This document shows positions 1 to 8,321 of a stretch of DNA of 64,000 bases, piece after piece. The stretch's first letter is position 1. Each line of letters starts with the position of its first letter. The translations under genes were made by a program, and so were the position numbers. The notes beneath the pieces are model-generated. The model was given only the letters and a program-made list of their open reading frames with translations, had not been told where the DNA came from and made no database searches. Where the stretch lies: assembly GCF_030684675.1 (NCBI RefSeq), contig NZ_JAUXXZ010000077.1, positions 31,129 through 95,128 on the forward strand, read 5' to 3'. The DNA is from Daejeonella sp. (lineage in GTDB: Bacteria > Bacteroidota > Bacteroidia > Sphingobacteriales > Sphingobacteriaceae).

Positions 1-192
1 AATGCATTTATTGGCCTTCAATATCGCCTCGCAAAAACTAATAGTGAAGATGCCGAACACCGCTATACTGAGTTTTCAAACTTACACCCTGCATTTGTTC
101 AACGCATTCCGCAATACCTCATCGCCTCTTATCTGGGTATTAAACCTCAGTCACTCAGTCGTATACGCAAAGAATATTCCGGTAAAAAATAA
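1..192 (+). CDS. Crp/Fnr-family transcriptional regulator, C-terminal end (partial)
   Basis: Reading frame 1 is open from the window edge to a TAA at 190-192. It gives a 63-residue tail containing [20 protein letters not shown], the winged-helix recognition region typical of Bacteroidota Crp/Fnr regulators (family form: YLGI-x-PESLSR-x-R). The start lies outside the window, so the cNMP-binding domain cannot be seen. The ORF track lists a different frame (2-292) over this stretch, which is a shadow. It sits 111 bp upstream of yceI in the same direction, as expected for a regulator heading or flanking a stress-response operon. The ligand and target genes cannot be told from this fragment. Confidence 0.85.
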   Translation, partial: NAFIGLQYRLAKTNSEDAEHRYTEFSNLHPAFVQRIPQYLIASYLGIKPQSLSRIRKEYSGKK

Positions 193-303
193 TACGAGAG
201 AATTTTCATTTATTAACCTATGTGAACGAATGTCCATTGGATTAGCCGGAACTTTGTTTCGTCAAACAAGACATAAACTTAAAATCACATAGGAAATCAA
301 ATA

Positions 304-840
304 ATGGAAAATCTAACAAACTGGGTATTAGACCCTACACACAGTGAGATCGTATTTAAGGTAAAACACTTAATGATCACCAATGTTAAAGGTGAATTCA
401 GAAAATTTAGTGCAAGCATCATATCTGAAGGATTAGACTTCAGTAAAGCTAAAGTACAGGCAAACGTAGATGCCGCTTCGATCTTTACTAACAATGCCGA
501 CCGTGATGGTCATCTTCAGAGTGCAGATTTCTTTGATGCAGAAAATCATAAGGAGCTGACTTTTGAAGGTACTTCATTCAATAAACTGGATGACGAGAAC
601 TATCAGTTGAAAGGCATTTTAACCATAAAAGGTGTTTCAAAAGAAACAACATTTGATGTGGAATTCGGTGGATTAATGAAAGACCCGTACGGAAATGAAA
701 AAGCAGGTTTCTCACTAAGCGGAAAGATCAACCGTAAAGACTGGGGACTGAATTGGAACGCGGCTCTGGAGGCCGGTGGTGTAATGGTGAGCGAAGAAGT
801 AAGGATCAATGCTGAAGTGCAATTTGTAAAACAAGCCTAA
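304..840 (+). CDS. YceI family protein
   Basis: This 178-aa protein begins WVLDPTHSEIVFKVKHL, the usual YceI opening, and ends with a beta strand (EEVRINAEVQFVKQA), consistent with a complete lipocalin-like beta-barrel. YceI proteins bind isoprenoid-type lipids and are often induced by stress or base. No signal peptide is visible, so this copy is probably cytoplasmic, unlike E. coli YceI. It is the first full gene of a run that continues with an SDR, two pirins and OsmC; this grouping suggests a quinone/oxidative-stress role, which is inference. The ATG follows an A-rich leader without a clear Shine-Dalgarno sequence. Confidence 0.93.
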   Translation: MENLTNWVLDPTHSEIVFKVKHLMITNVKGEFRKFSASIISEGLDFSKAKVQANVDAASIFTNNADRDGHLQSADFFDAENHKELTFEGTSFNKLDDENYQLKGILTIKGVSKETTFDVEFGGLMKDPYGNEKAGFSLSGKINRKDWGLNWNAALEAGGVMVSEEVRINAEVQFVKQA

Positions 841-892
841 GGTTAAACCAGCCAATCCGATGAATTATAGGATGGGCTAAACAACAATAGTT

Positions 893-1684
893 ATGAAAAA
901 GTTAGAAAATAAAGTCATTGTGATTACCGGTGCCGGTATGGGGCTGGGACTCGCTACTGCTATTGAAGCTGCAAAAGAGGGTGCAAAACTTAGTCTTATT
1001 GACTATAATGCTCAGGCTCTTGAAGCTGCAAAATTAAGCATTCAAAGTGCTTATCCGGAGGCAAAGGTTCTCACAATTACAGCTGATGTTTCCAAAGAAG
1101 AGGCAGTAAAAAGCTATGTTGATGAAACCGTTAAAACATACGGGCGCATAGATGGTTTTTACAACAATGCTGGTATTGAGGGTAAACAGGCACTTTTAGC
1201 AGATTACGAGGTAGATATTTTTAAGAAAGTGATCGACATTAACCTAATGGGCGTGTATTACGGAATGCGCTATATCATTCCGGTGATGCAGAAGCAAAAT
1301 TATGGTAGAATTGTGAATGTGGCCTCTGTTGGCGGGATCCGTGGTGTAATGAACCAGACTCCTTACGTGGCTACAAAACATGCTGTAAGTGGAATTACCA
1401 AAAATGCCGCGCTGGAATACGGAAGATATGGCATCTTAACCAATGCCATTGCTCCCGGAGCAATCCTGACTCCAATGGTTGCCGAAGCCTTCAAACAGGT
1501 TAATCCGGCTGATCCTAAGAAAGCAGAAAGTGAGTATGCACAATTTAACCCGACAAAACGCTTAGGCTTACCAGAAGAAGTTGGAAAACTGGTAGTATTT
1601 CTCATGAGTGAAGATTGTTCCTACGTCAACGGTCAGACAATTGCCATCGATGGCGGACAGTCAAATAGCTACGGGTTTGTATAA
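893..1684 (+). CDS. SDR family NAD(P)-dependent oxidoreductase
   Basis: This 263-aa protein is a classical short-chain dehydrogenase. The cofactor loop TGAGMGLG is at residues 13-20, NNAG at 91-94, and the catalytic triad is Ser145, Tyr158 and Lys162 (YVATK). The C-terminal DGGQS segment is usual for glucose 1-dehydrogenase-like or 3-oxoacyl-ACP-reductase-like members. The substrate cannot be assigned from sequence. It lies 52 bp after yceI and 17 bp before the first pirin gene, so it is probably co-transcribed. An Asp (IDY) ends the second beta strand, which normally favours NAD over NADP; this is inference. Confidence 0.93.
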   Translation: MKKLENKVIVITGAGMGLGLATAIEAAKEGAKLSLIDYNAQALEAAKLSIQSAYPEAKVLTITADVSKEEAVKSYVDETVKTYGRIDGFYNNAGIEGKQALLADYEVDIFKKVIDINLMGVYYGMRYIIPVMQKQNYGRIVNVASVGGIRGVMNQTPYVATKHAVSGITKNAALEYGRYGILTNAIAPGAILTPMVAEAFKQVNPADPKKAESEYAQFNPTKRLGLPEEVGKLVVFLMSEDCSYVNGQTIAIDGGQSNSYGFV

Positions 1685-1701
1685 TTTTAATAATCAGAAC
1701 G

Positions 1702-2412
1702 ATGAAAACAATACTTCACAAAGCAGATACCCGCGGTGATGCCATTCATGGTTGGTTACATAGTAAACATACCTTCAGTTTTGCCAATTATTTTGATCCG
1801 GCAAGGATGAATTTTGGGGTATTGAGGGTATTAAATGATGATACCGTTGATGCCGGGATGGGTTTTGGCACTCACAGGCATGATAATATGGAAATTATCT
1901 CCATCCCACTTGAAGGTGATCTGGAGCACAAGGACAGTATGGGGAATAAAACCGTGATCAAAAACGGTGATGTGCAGATAATGAGTGCAGGTACAGGGAT
2001 CTCACATAGTGAATACAATGCAAACACTGACAAAGCAGTGAAATTTTTACAGATATGGGTTGTTCCAAACAAAAGAAATGTAACCCCTCGATACGATCAG
2101 ATCAGCCTGGATATGGAAGATCGGCATAATAAATTGCAGCAAATCCTTTCACCGAACCCTGAGGATGCGGGTGTTTGGATTCATCAGAATGTCTGGTTTC
2201 ATCTCGGCAAACTCGACAAAGGTTTCCAAACAGAATATACGGTCAAAGAAAAAGGCAATGGCGTGTATGCATTTATTCTGAATGGAGAGCTTAGAATCAA
2301 TAACCAGAAACTATATAAAAGGGATGGCTTTGGTATCACGGAAATTGATAACTTTAAGATAATAGCCGATACTGATTCCGAAATTCTCCTGATGGAAGTT
2401 CCAATGACCTGA
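1702..2412 (+). CDS. Pirin family protein (YhhW-type bicupin)
   Basis: This 236-aa bicupin has the pirin metal-site residues His58, His60, His102 and Glu104 (GTHRHDNMEI and GISHSEY). Its length matches E. coli YhhW (about 231 aa), which has quercetin 2,3-dioxygenase activity in vitro. The physiological role of bacterial pirins is unsettled; redox or stress functions are common proposals. It is the first of two adjacent but divergent pirins, with the next starting 38 bp downstream. The N-terminal HSKHTFSFANYF is strongly family-typical, so the start is secure. Confidence 0.93.
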   Translation: MKTILHKADTRGDAIHGWLHSKHTFSFANYFDPARMNFGVLRVLNDDTVDAGMGFGTHRHDNMEIISIPLEGDLEHKDSMGNKTVIKNGDVQIMSAGTGISHSEYNANTDKAVKFLQIWVVPNKRNVTPRYDQISLDMEDRHNKLQQILSPNPEDAGVWIHQNVWFHLGKLDKGFQTEYTVKEKGNGVYAFILNGELRINNQKLYKRDGFGITEIDNFKIIADTDSEILLMEVPMT

Positions 2413-2450
2413 TCGTACTTCCGGAGCAAAAGATTTATTAAAATTTCATA

Positions 2451-3335
2451 ATGTCAAATATTGAGTTAATCATTGAAGAACGCGCAGCCAGCATAGGCAA
2501 ATTCTTGGTTGGGCGTTTACTTCCATTCCGTCAAAAAAGAATGGTAGGTCCTTTTGTTTTTATTGACCATATGGGCCCTGTAAGAATGTCTGAACGTGAA
2601 AACTTCGATGTGCTTCCACACCCGCACATTGGGCTTTCTACCCTCACCTTCCTTTTCGAGGGCAGTATTATGCACCGCGACAGCCTTGGAAATGAATTGG
2701 AGATCAAACCCGGTGCAGTCAACTGGATGACCGCAGGTAAAGGAATTGTACACTCTGAAAGAACACCTGAATATTTGAGATATTCTGAAAAAGAGATGCA
2801 TGGCCTGCAAATCTGGGTAGCGTTACCTAAAGAACTCGAGCAGATGGAACCTGGATTTTTCCATCTGGATAGTTCCCAAATCCCTTCATGGACGGATGCT
2901 TATACACAGTTTAAACTCATTGCCGGGGAAGCATTTGGTAGAAAGTCGCCAGTACCTGTATACAGTAAACTATATATGCTTGAAATTAAAAGTAAGATTC
3001 GGCAGCGTATCAAAATCGGGCATGAACTATACGGGGAATCTGGATTATATATACTCGAAGGAAGTATCGAAAGTGAAGGGAATACCTACCTTCCAAAGCA
3101 AATCCTGATTGCTAAGGATAGCACCTTGTGCGAATTTGTTATGGAAGCCAATACAAGTATTTATATATTCGGTGGAGAACCTTTACCGGAAGAACGGTTC
3201 ATCGACTGGAACTTTGTTGGAAGCAGCAAGGAAATTATTTCAGATGCCAGAGAAAAATGGATTGCACAGGGCTTCCCTAAAATTAAAGGAGATGAAAATG
3301 AGTTTGTTCCCTATCCTTCTTCATTAAGAAAATAA
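2451..3335 (+). CDS. Pirin family protein (second, longer paralogue)
   Basis: This 294-aa pirin has a complete N-terminal cupin: GPFVFIDHMGP, HPHIGLSTLTFLFEG with His57 and His59, and GKGIVHSE with His101 and Glu103. A conserved pirin C-terminal domain ends GGEPLPEERFIDWNFV. It belongs to the PirC/human-pirin length class, not the shorter YhhW class, so the two adjacent pirins are distant paralogues, not a recent duplication. The OsmC gene follows after only 5 bp, supporting one transcript. The enzymatic substrate is unknown. Confidence 0.93.
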   Translation: MSNIELIIEERAASIGKFLVGRLLPFRQKRMVGPFVFIDHMGPVRMSERENFDVLPHPHIGLSTLTFLFEGSIMHRDSLGNELEIKPGAVNWMTAGKGIVHSERTPEYLRYSEKEMHGLQIWVALPKELEQMEPGFFHLDSSQIPSWTDAYTQFKLIAGEAFGRKSPVPVYSKLYMLEIKSKIRQRIKIGHELYGESGLYILEGSIESEGNTYLPKQILIAKDSTLCEFVMEANTSIYIFGGEPLPEERFIDWNFVGSSKEIISDAREKWIAQGFPKIKGDENEFVPYPSSLRK

Positions 3336-3340
3336 TTACC

Positions 3341-3742
3341 ATGACTAAGATAAAAGCAGGTATTGCGAAAGAACTTTATAGAATTGAAATTAAATCACCC
3401 TCAGGAAATACCCTCATTGCCGATGAGCCGCTTGATTCGGGTGGCAAAGATTTGGGCTTTTCTCCAAAAGAACTGCTGGCTTCTGCCTTAGCCGCATGTA
3501 CAGCTGCTACTCTTCGCATGTATGCCGATCATAAAAAATGGGATCTGCAGGAAGTAAAACTGGAAATCGAGCTGGAACAGAATGATACTAAGACCAAAAC
3601 AAGTATCAACCGAAAACTCCTGTTTATCGGTAATCTAACAGAAGAACAAAGAACAAGGCTGCTTGCGGTTGCAAATGCCTGTCCGGTTCATAAAATACTG
3701 ACCAACCCAATTGAAATTAGTAGTTCAGAGTTAAAATCCTGA
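3341..3742 (+). CDS. OsmC family peroxide-reducing protein
   Basis: This 133-aa OsmC/Ohr-fold protein has both redox cysteines: Cys53 in LAACTAATLRMYA and Cys114 in ANACPVHK. These are the peroxidatic and resolving cysteines of thiol-dependent organic-hydroperoxide reductases. The helix GFSPKELLASAL is diagnostic of the family. It is the last gene of the yceI-SDR-pirin-pirin-osmC run, since a 116-bp gap with a new promoter-like element follows. The role as a hydroperoxide reductase comes from the family; the substrate is not determined. Confidence 0.92.
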   Translation: MTKIKAGIAKELYRIEIKSPSGNTLIADEPLDSGGKDLGFSPKELLASALAACTAATLRMYADHKKWDLQEVKLEIELEQNDTKTKTSINRKLLFIGNLTEEQRTRLLAVANACPVHKILTNPIEISSSELKS

Positions 3743-3812
3743 ATGAATTAAGCAATTAATCTTCGTTTTTATTCGATTAAAAGATTTTTATCATCTTATT
3801 GTAATATATATA

Positions 3813-3820
3813 TATATTTG
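3813..3820 (+). promoter_or_regulatory. Candidate -7 element (TATATTTG) upstream of the GT87-like gene
   Basis: TATATTTG matches the Bacteroidota -7 consensus TAnnTTTG exactly and lies 38 bp before the TTG start at 3859, in a very AT-rich gap after osmC. I see no convincing -33 TTTG at 17-20 bp, so the call rests on one box. Confidence 0.35.
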
Positions 3821-3858
3821 CTATTGTAATATTTTCGTTATGATTAAACCTTTTAAGT

Positions 3859-4872
3859 TTGACAATAACGGCCATAGACCAAATTAGCGCTTTACCCTTC
3901 GTGGAGTCAGACCAGAAAAGTAAATTTTATAATATTGTACTAAGTAGGAGATTTGTATTCTCTCTGTTCATACTTATTGCACTCATTACAGGAGTAAAAC
4001 AATACACCAGAGGATCCTACAATAATTACAAAATTTTCAAACACACATTTCTTCACAGCCTGAGCGAAAAACCATTGTTTGCGGAATATCCTGATGAATA
4101 CGGAGATTCCAATCACTACGGGCCTGTATTCGCTCTGGTTATTGCTCCATTTGCAATATTGCCGGATGCATTAGGTACTTCACTTTGGAACATTGCCAAT
4201 GCGCTGGTCTTATGCATGGGTTTTTACAGTCTTCCGCTGCCTTTAAGAATCAGGTCAATTATTGCTTTATTATGCGCTCACGAAGCTCTGATAGCAATGC
4301 TCAGCTTCCAGTTTAATGTTGGCCTTACTGGCCTGATTATGATCAGTTTCTCATATCTGCATAATGGAAAGGAAGTGAAATCAGCTTTTGCAATCGCATT
4401 GGGAACTTTGATCAAATTGTATGGCATTGTCGGACTAGCATTCTTCTTTTTCAGCAAGAATAAACTAAATTTAATTGTTTCAGGATTCATTGCACTCGCA
4501 GTATTAATCATACTCCCTGCTATATTATCTTCGCCTGAATTTATGGTCAGGTCTTATACAGACTGGTTCATTTCACTCAAAGAAAAAAATATGCAGAATG
4601 TCTCACTGACCTCTATGCAGGATATTTCATTAATGGGGATGGTTAGAAGGCTAATGCAGAATGCCAGTATACCCAATCTGCCATTTCTGATTTTATTTGT
4701 ATTTGCATTTATACTGACAAGCATGTCACCATCAGATCTATTCCCCAAAATCATACGGGATACCTATATCAAGCCATATTCATTGAAAGCACTTCCCTGT
4801 GTATTGGTCTGGTTCACAATTATTTACCAAATGCTAGCCATAGATTTTAAAAAAATTAATACCCATGCATGA
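3859..4872 (+). CDS. GT87-like (DUF2029) polytopic glycosyltransferase
   Basis: This 337-aa protein has about eight hydrophobic segments, beginning at roughly residue 33 (VFSLFILIALITG). The stretch YGDSNHYGPVFALVIAPFA, with an acidic loop before the second segment, resembles GT87/mannosyltransferase-type enzymes that use polyprenyl-phosphate sugars at the membrane. The start is TTG; no upstream in-frame ATG exists before the previous gene and the next internal Met is far inside. Its end overlaps the following GT2 by 8 bp, which suggests translational coupling. The GT2 would make a lipid-linked sugar donor and this protein could transfer it; that link is inference. Confidence 0.8.
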   Translation: MTITAIDQISALPFVESDQKSKFYNIVLSRRFVFSLFILIALITGVKQYTRGSYNNYKIFKHTFLHSLSEKPLFAEYPDEYGDSNHYGPVFALVIAPFAILPDALGTSLWNIANALVLCMGFYSLPLPLRIRSIIALLCAHEALIAMLSFQFNVGLTGLIMISFSYLHNGKEVKSAFAIALGTLIKLYGIVGLAFFFFSKNKLNLIVSGFIALAVLIILPAILSSPEFMVRSYTDWFISLKEKNMQNVSLTSMQDISLMGMVRRLMQNASIPNLPFLILFVFAFILTSMSPSDLFPKIIRDTYIKPYSLKALPCVLVWFTIIYQMLAIDFKKINTHA

Positions 4873-5806
4873 TAAGTTAATCTCTATCGTAATTCCAGCA
4901 TTCAATGAATCCGAGAATATTCCAAAGATTACTGCTGCCATCGAAAAGCTGTTCGAACCACTTCCATATAGATATGAAATTATTATGGTTGCCGATGGCT
5001 GCACCGATAGTACTATGGAAAAAATTCAGGAACTTATTCTGACGAATAAAAATATATTCTATATCGAATTTTCCAGAAATTTTGGTCACCAGAATGCCCT
5101 AAAAGCGGGGCTGGATCATTCAAATGGTGATTGTGTGATCAGTCTTGATTGTGATATGCAGCATCCGCCTGAAATAATTCCGGAAATGCTGGCCAAATGG
5201 GAAGAAGGTTATGAAGTAGTGTATACGATACGAAAAGAGGATAAAAAGCTTCCTATAACTAAACGTCTAACTTCAAAACTTTTCTATAGTACGATCAATA
5301 GCCTTTCGGATGTAGAAATCGAACCAGGATCGGCTGACTTCAGGCTGCTCGATAAAAAAGTAGTTAGTGTCATGAAAAAATTTCATGAAAATGAACCCTT
5401 TCTGAGGGGACTTATTAAATGGATTGGATTCAGACAAGTTTCAATAGAATATTACCCGAATCAGAGAACTCTGGGCGAAAGCAAATACCATTTTAAGAAA
5501 ATGATTAGTTTTGCATTGCAGGGGGTTACTTCATTTTCGGTCAGGCCATTATATGTTGCAATTTATCTTGGTTTTGCATTTACTATTTGCTCTATACTGT
5601 ATTTGCCCTATATTTTATATGCAATTTATACCGGTAAAGAAGTTTCAGGATGGGCATCAATCCTGATGACAATTGTGTTTTTTGGAGGTTTACAACTCAT
5701 GATATTGGGAATTATAGGAATTTATGTGGGGAAGATGTTTATGCAGGTTAAAGAGCGTCCAAATTATGTTATACGATCCACAAATCTAAACGCACAAACA
5801 AATTGA
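4865..5806 (+). CDS. Glycosyltransferase family 2 (polyprenyl-phosphate sugar synthase, GtrB/DPMS-like)
   Basis: This 313-aa protein has a GT-A domain with IVIPAFNESENIP at the N-terminus, a DxD-type motif DCD at 95-97 (SLDCDMQHPPE) and SRNFGHQNAL at about 70-79. Two C-terminal transmembrane helices follow at roughly 228-250 and 262-290. That architecture is the GtrB/ArnC/dolichyl-phosphate mannose synthase type, which charges undecaprenyl phosphate with a sugar. It overlaps both neighbours (8 bp and 4 bp), so the three genes 3859-6567 probably act together in modifying a surface polymer. Confidence 0.92.
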   Translation: MHDKLISIVIPAFNESENIPKITAAIEKLFEPLPYRYEIIMVADGCTDSTMEKIQELILTNKNIFYIEFSRNFGHQNALKAGLDHSNGDCVISLDCDMQHPPEIIPEMLAKWEEGYEVVYTIRKEDKKLPITKRLTSKLFYSTINSLSDVEIEPGSADFRLLDKKVVSVMKKFHENEPFLRGLIKWIGFRQVSIEYYPNQRTLGESKYHFKKMISFALQGVTSFSVRPLYVAIYLGFAFTICSILYLPYILYAIYTGKEVSGWASILMTIVFFGGLQLMILGIIGIYVGKMFMQVKERPNYVIRSTNLNAQTN

Positions 5807-6567
5807 TTTTACTCAGTTTTGATATTGAGGAGTTCGATATGCCCTTTGAGTACGGAAAGGACATACCTTTTGAAGATCAGATAGGCATTTCAAAGGAGGG
5901 AACGAAGCAAATCCTTAAACTACTTGATAAACATCAGGTAAAAGTTACCTTTTTCAGTACGGTAATTTTCGCTCAAAATGCACCTGAGCTAATCCGTCAA
6001 ATTGTTGAAGGCGGACATGAACTGGCATCCCACGGTTATTATCATTCCGATTTTGAAACTGCTCATCTGGCATCCTCAAAAATTGCGCTTCAAGAGCTTT
6101 CGGGTAAAGAAATAAAAGGTTACCGCATGGCAAGAATGAAACCAGTTGATGAATATGAAATTACAAAAGCCGGATATATCTACAACAGCTCCATCAATCC
6201 AACCTGGCTACCTGGAAGGTATAATAATTTATCAAAACCAAGAAAATTCTACAAAGAAGCAGGAACCTGGCAGGTTCCTGCTTCCGTAAGTCCCATCTTA
6301 CGATTCCCATTATTCTGGTTATCCTTTCATAATCTTCCCTTAAGTATCTATCAATGGCTGGCTGAAAGAACCCATACAAAGGACGGATATCTGAACATCT
6401 ATTTCCATCCCTGGGAATTTACAGAATTGGGAGATCAGAAAAGATTCGGTTTTCCCGGATATGTTAGCAGGAATTCAGGCATCAAAATGATTGAACGTAT
6501 GGATTCATTCATAGGGTATTTGAAACAAAAGAATTATACCTTCAGCACTATATCAGATTTCCTATAA
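5803..6567 (+). CDS. Polysaccharide deacetylase family protein (NodB fold)
   Basis: This 254-aa carbohydrate esterase family 4-like protein has a Motif 1 equivalent SFDIEEFD (Asp7), Motif 2 HELASHGYYHS with His77 and His81 as likely metal ligands, Motif 3 GYRMAR, and a late YFHPWEF. It resembles the XrtA/PEP-CTERM-type deacetylases that begin with (D/S)xDxED. The start is TTG inside a TTGA overlap with the upstream GT2 stop, an arrangement that favours coupled translation. No signal peptide is seen, so it may act on a lipid-linked intermediate in the cytoplasm. The precise substrate is unknown. Confidence 0.9.
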   Translation: MILLSFDIEEFDMPFEYGKDIPFEDQIGISKEGTKQILKLLDKHQVKVTFFSTVIFAQNAPELIRQIVEGGHELASHGYYHSDFETAHLASSKIALQELSGKEIKGYRMARMKPVDEYEITKAGYIYNSSINPTWLPGRYNNLSKPRKFYKEAGTWQVPASVSPILRFPLFWLSFHNLPLSIYQWLAERTHTKDGYLNIYFHPWEFTELGDQKRFGFPGYVSRNSGIKMIERMDSFIGYLKQKNYTFSTISDFL

Positions 6568-6706
6568 CTATATCAACCTGGGAAATATCTTAAATATGTT
6601 TTGAAAGATAGAATAATCAAACTGGACAAATCCAATAAAATCTTTCATTTACAGAAATTCAGCCAGGAAATATTTCTGCTTCCTCCAATAAATTAATCAG
6701 AAATTT

Positions 6707-6735
6707 TTTGGAATTAAAAATTAATATTATATTTG
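6707..6735 (+). promoter_or_regulatory. Candidate promoter of the SPFH gene (TTTG-N17-TATATTTG)
   Basis: TTTG at 6707-6710 and TATATTTG at 6728-6735 are 17 bp apart, within the usual spacing of the Bacteroidota house-keeping sigma factor. The SPFH start codon lies 27 bp downstream. A short GATAT...ATATC inverted repeat follows directly at about 6735-6751. Confidence 0.5.
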
Positions 6736-6762
6736 ATATCATTTTAATATCAAAATAGTATT

Positions 6763-7617
6763 ATGAAAACTGAAAAAATTATCAGGCCTGTTAGCGGGTA
6801 TATTGTTTTGCCCGTACTTTTTGTCATATTAAGCTTATCACTTTACTTTTTTTTATATGAGAAAGAAGGGGCTGGAGCATCAATGATCGTACTTTTTAGT
6901 TTCCTATCCATAGGACTAACGATTGTAAGTCCAAATAATGCCAAAATCCTCCTGCTATTTGGCGAGTATAAAGGGAGCATTAATCAGAATGGTTTATATT
7001 GGGTTAATCCATTCTTTAAGAAAACAACAATATCCCTTCGTGCCCGGAATTTCGAGAGTGAGAAAATAAAAGTAAATGATAAGCTTGGAAATCCTATTCT
7101 GATCAGTGTAATACTCGTGTGGCGTGTTAATGATACCTTTAAATCATCCTTTGAGGTGGATAGCTACGAACATTTCATAAAAGTTCAGACGGATTCTGCT
7201 GTCAGGAAACTGGCAGGAAGTTTTCCCTACGATCATTTTGGAGATGAAACTGCCACAATTGCCCTCAGTACAAATTTCGATGATGTAAATAAAGCACTGG
7301 AGGAAGAAATCGTCGAGAGAATGGAAATAGCAGGCATTGAGGTCATTGAATCACGTATCGCATATCTCGCCTATGCTCCTGAAATCGCCCATTCTATGCT
7401 TAGAAGGCAGCAGGCTTCAGCAATTGTAGCAGCCCGGCACAAAATTGTTGAAGGAGCCGTTGGGATGGTTGAAAGTGCATTGGCTCTGCTCTCTGAGAAG
7501 GAGATCATTGTGCTTGATGAAGAGAAGAAAGCTGCAATGGTAAGCAATCTACTTGTTGTCCTTTGCGGAGATAAGGATACTCAACCTGTGGTTAACACCG
7601 GAACTCTGCATCAATAA
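6763..7617 (+). CDS. SPFH/Band 7 domain membrane protein
   Basis: This 284-aa protein has two N-terminal hydrophobic segments (about 13-32 and 38-55). They are followed by [29 protein letters not shown] and a long SPFH core that includes [18 protein letters not shown]. The C-terminal half is helical with ARRQQA-like and EGAVGMVE segments, as in prohibitin/flotillin relatives that oligomerise on membranes. The family scaffolds membrane microdomains or protease complexes, but no specific function can be assigned. A ribbon-helix-helix gene starts 1 bp after its stop, so the two are surely co-transcribed. Confidence 0.92.
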   Translation: MKTEKIIRPVSGYIVLPVLFVILSLSLYFFLYEKEGAGASMIVLFSFLSIGLTIVSPNNAKILLLFGEYKGSINQNGLYWVNPFFKKTTISLRARNFESEKIKVNDKLGNPILISVILVWRVNDTFKSSFEVDSYEHFIKVQTDSAVRKLAGSFPYDHFGDETATIALSTNFDDVNKALEEEIVERMEIAGIEVIESRIAYLAYAPEIAHSMLRRQQASAIVAARHKIVEGAVGMVESALALLSEKEIIVLDEEKKAAMVSNLLVVLCGDKDTQPVVNTGTLHQ

Positions 7618-7618
7618 A

Positions 7619-7786
7619 ATGAGTGAAAAAAAACCATTTGCATTAAGGATAGATTCCGAAACAATGAAAGCACTTGAGAAATGGGCTGCAGATGATTTCA
7701 GAAGTGTCAACGGACAAATAGAATGGATTCTGAGCAATGCTTTAAAAAAGGCTGGTAGACTCAAAAAGCAGCCAGAGAAAAAATAA
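7619..7786 (+). CDS. Arc-type ribbon-helix-helix DNA-binding protein
   Basis: The coding region is shorter than the tracked ORF (7553-7786). The likely start is the ATG at 7619, immediately after the SPFH stop, giving 55 aa. KPFALRIDSETMKALEKWA is the beta strand and first helix of an Arc/MetJ fold, and SVNGQIEWILSNAL is the second helix. These proteins are dimeric DNA-binding repressors and often antitoxins, but no toxin gene is next to it. Its tight linkage to an SPFH membrane protein suggests a joint role or autoregulation of the pair. Confidence 0.87.
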   Translation: MSEKKPFALRIDSETMKALEKWAADDFRSVNGQIEWILSNALKKAGRLKKQPEKK

Positions 7787-8236
7787 TCAATTCCGGCCTT
7801 TACATAAATAAAATTGTCTGCGCTTAAAATTTCTACCATTCTGCGACTATTCAAAACTAAGCACGATGATCTGTTCCCTTAAGCAGCAATAACTTCCAAT
7901 CTAAACCTGATGGCAGCGAAAAGCCCGGAGCCAGACAAAATTCACAGTTAACTACCCTCATTATAGGCGAGGACTTGCAGCGAACAGCAGGACTGGCGTT
8001 ACCTATGGAAACCAGACTCTGCTTTCCACATAAAAATATGCTAAGGCTACCAGGCTCTTATCCATCATCTAAGCCCTTCAAGCCTGGATATCCATACCCA
8101 CCCATTCGCTGTCCAGCCAATTCAACACTTTCGTTGTCTTGACATACCCAATTCAACTCTCAACTTTCACTCTTTCGTCGTGTCTCATTATCAATTTTCA
8201 ACTCCTTACTAAAGAATTACATTTTCACTCCAACCA
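7787..8236. other. Non-coding stretch with degenerate repeats upstream of the ribosomal operon
   Basis: About 450 bp without a plausible gene on either strand. It contains an imperfect 12-bp direct repeat GCAGCGAA(A/C)AGC at 7913-7924 and 7977-7988. Towards 8150-8210 there is a pyrimidine-rich region with several TTCAACT/TCAACTTT copies, the kind of eroded simple repeat common in Bacteroidota spacers. I see no tRNA or structured RNA here. Confidence 0.5.
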
Positions 8237-8267
8237 TTTGCTCTTTAGAAAAAATCTCCTATCTTTG
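8237..8267 (+). promoter_or_regulatory. Promoter of the rplM-rpsI-rpsB operon (TTTG-N19-TATCTTTG)
   Basis: TTTG at 8237-8240 and TATCTTTG at 8260-8267 are separated by 19 bp, a full match to the Bacteroidota -33/-7 consensus. Transcription should begin near 8273. The 5' leader then contains CCCTAA-TT-TTAGGG (8272-8285), a small hairpin right at the expected mRNA start. The GTG start of rplM follows at 8322. Confidence 0.65.
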
Positions 8268-8321
8268 CAGTCCCTAATTTTAGGGTAAATAATAATTAAC
8301 ACATAATTTAAATTCAAGCAA

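Noticed and set aside
2-292. 96-aa ORF at the window start
   Set aside because: It overlaps the frame-1 Crp/Fnr C-terminus in another frame and has no family features.
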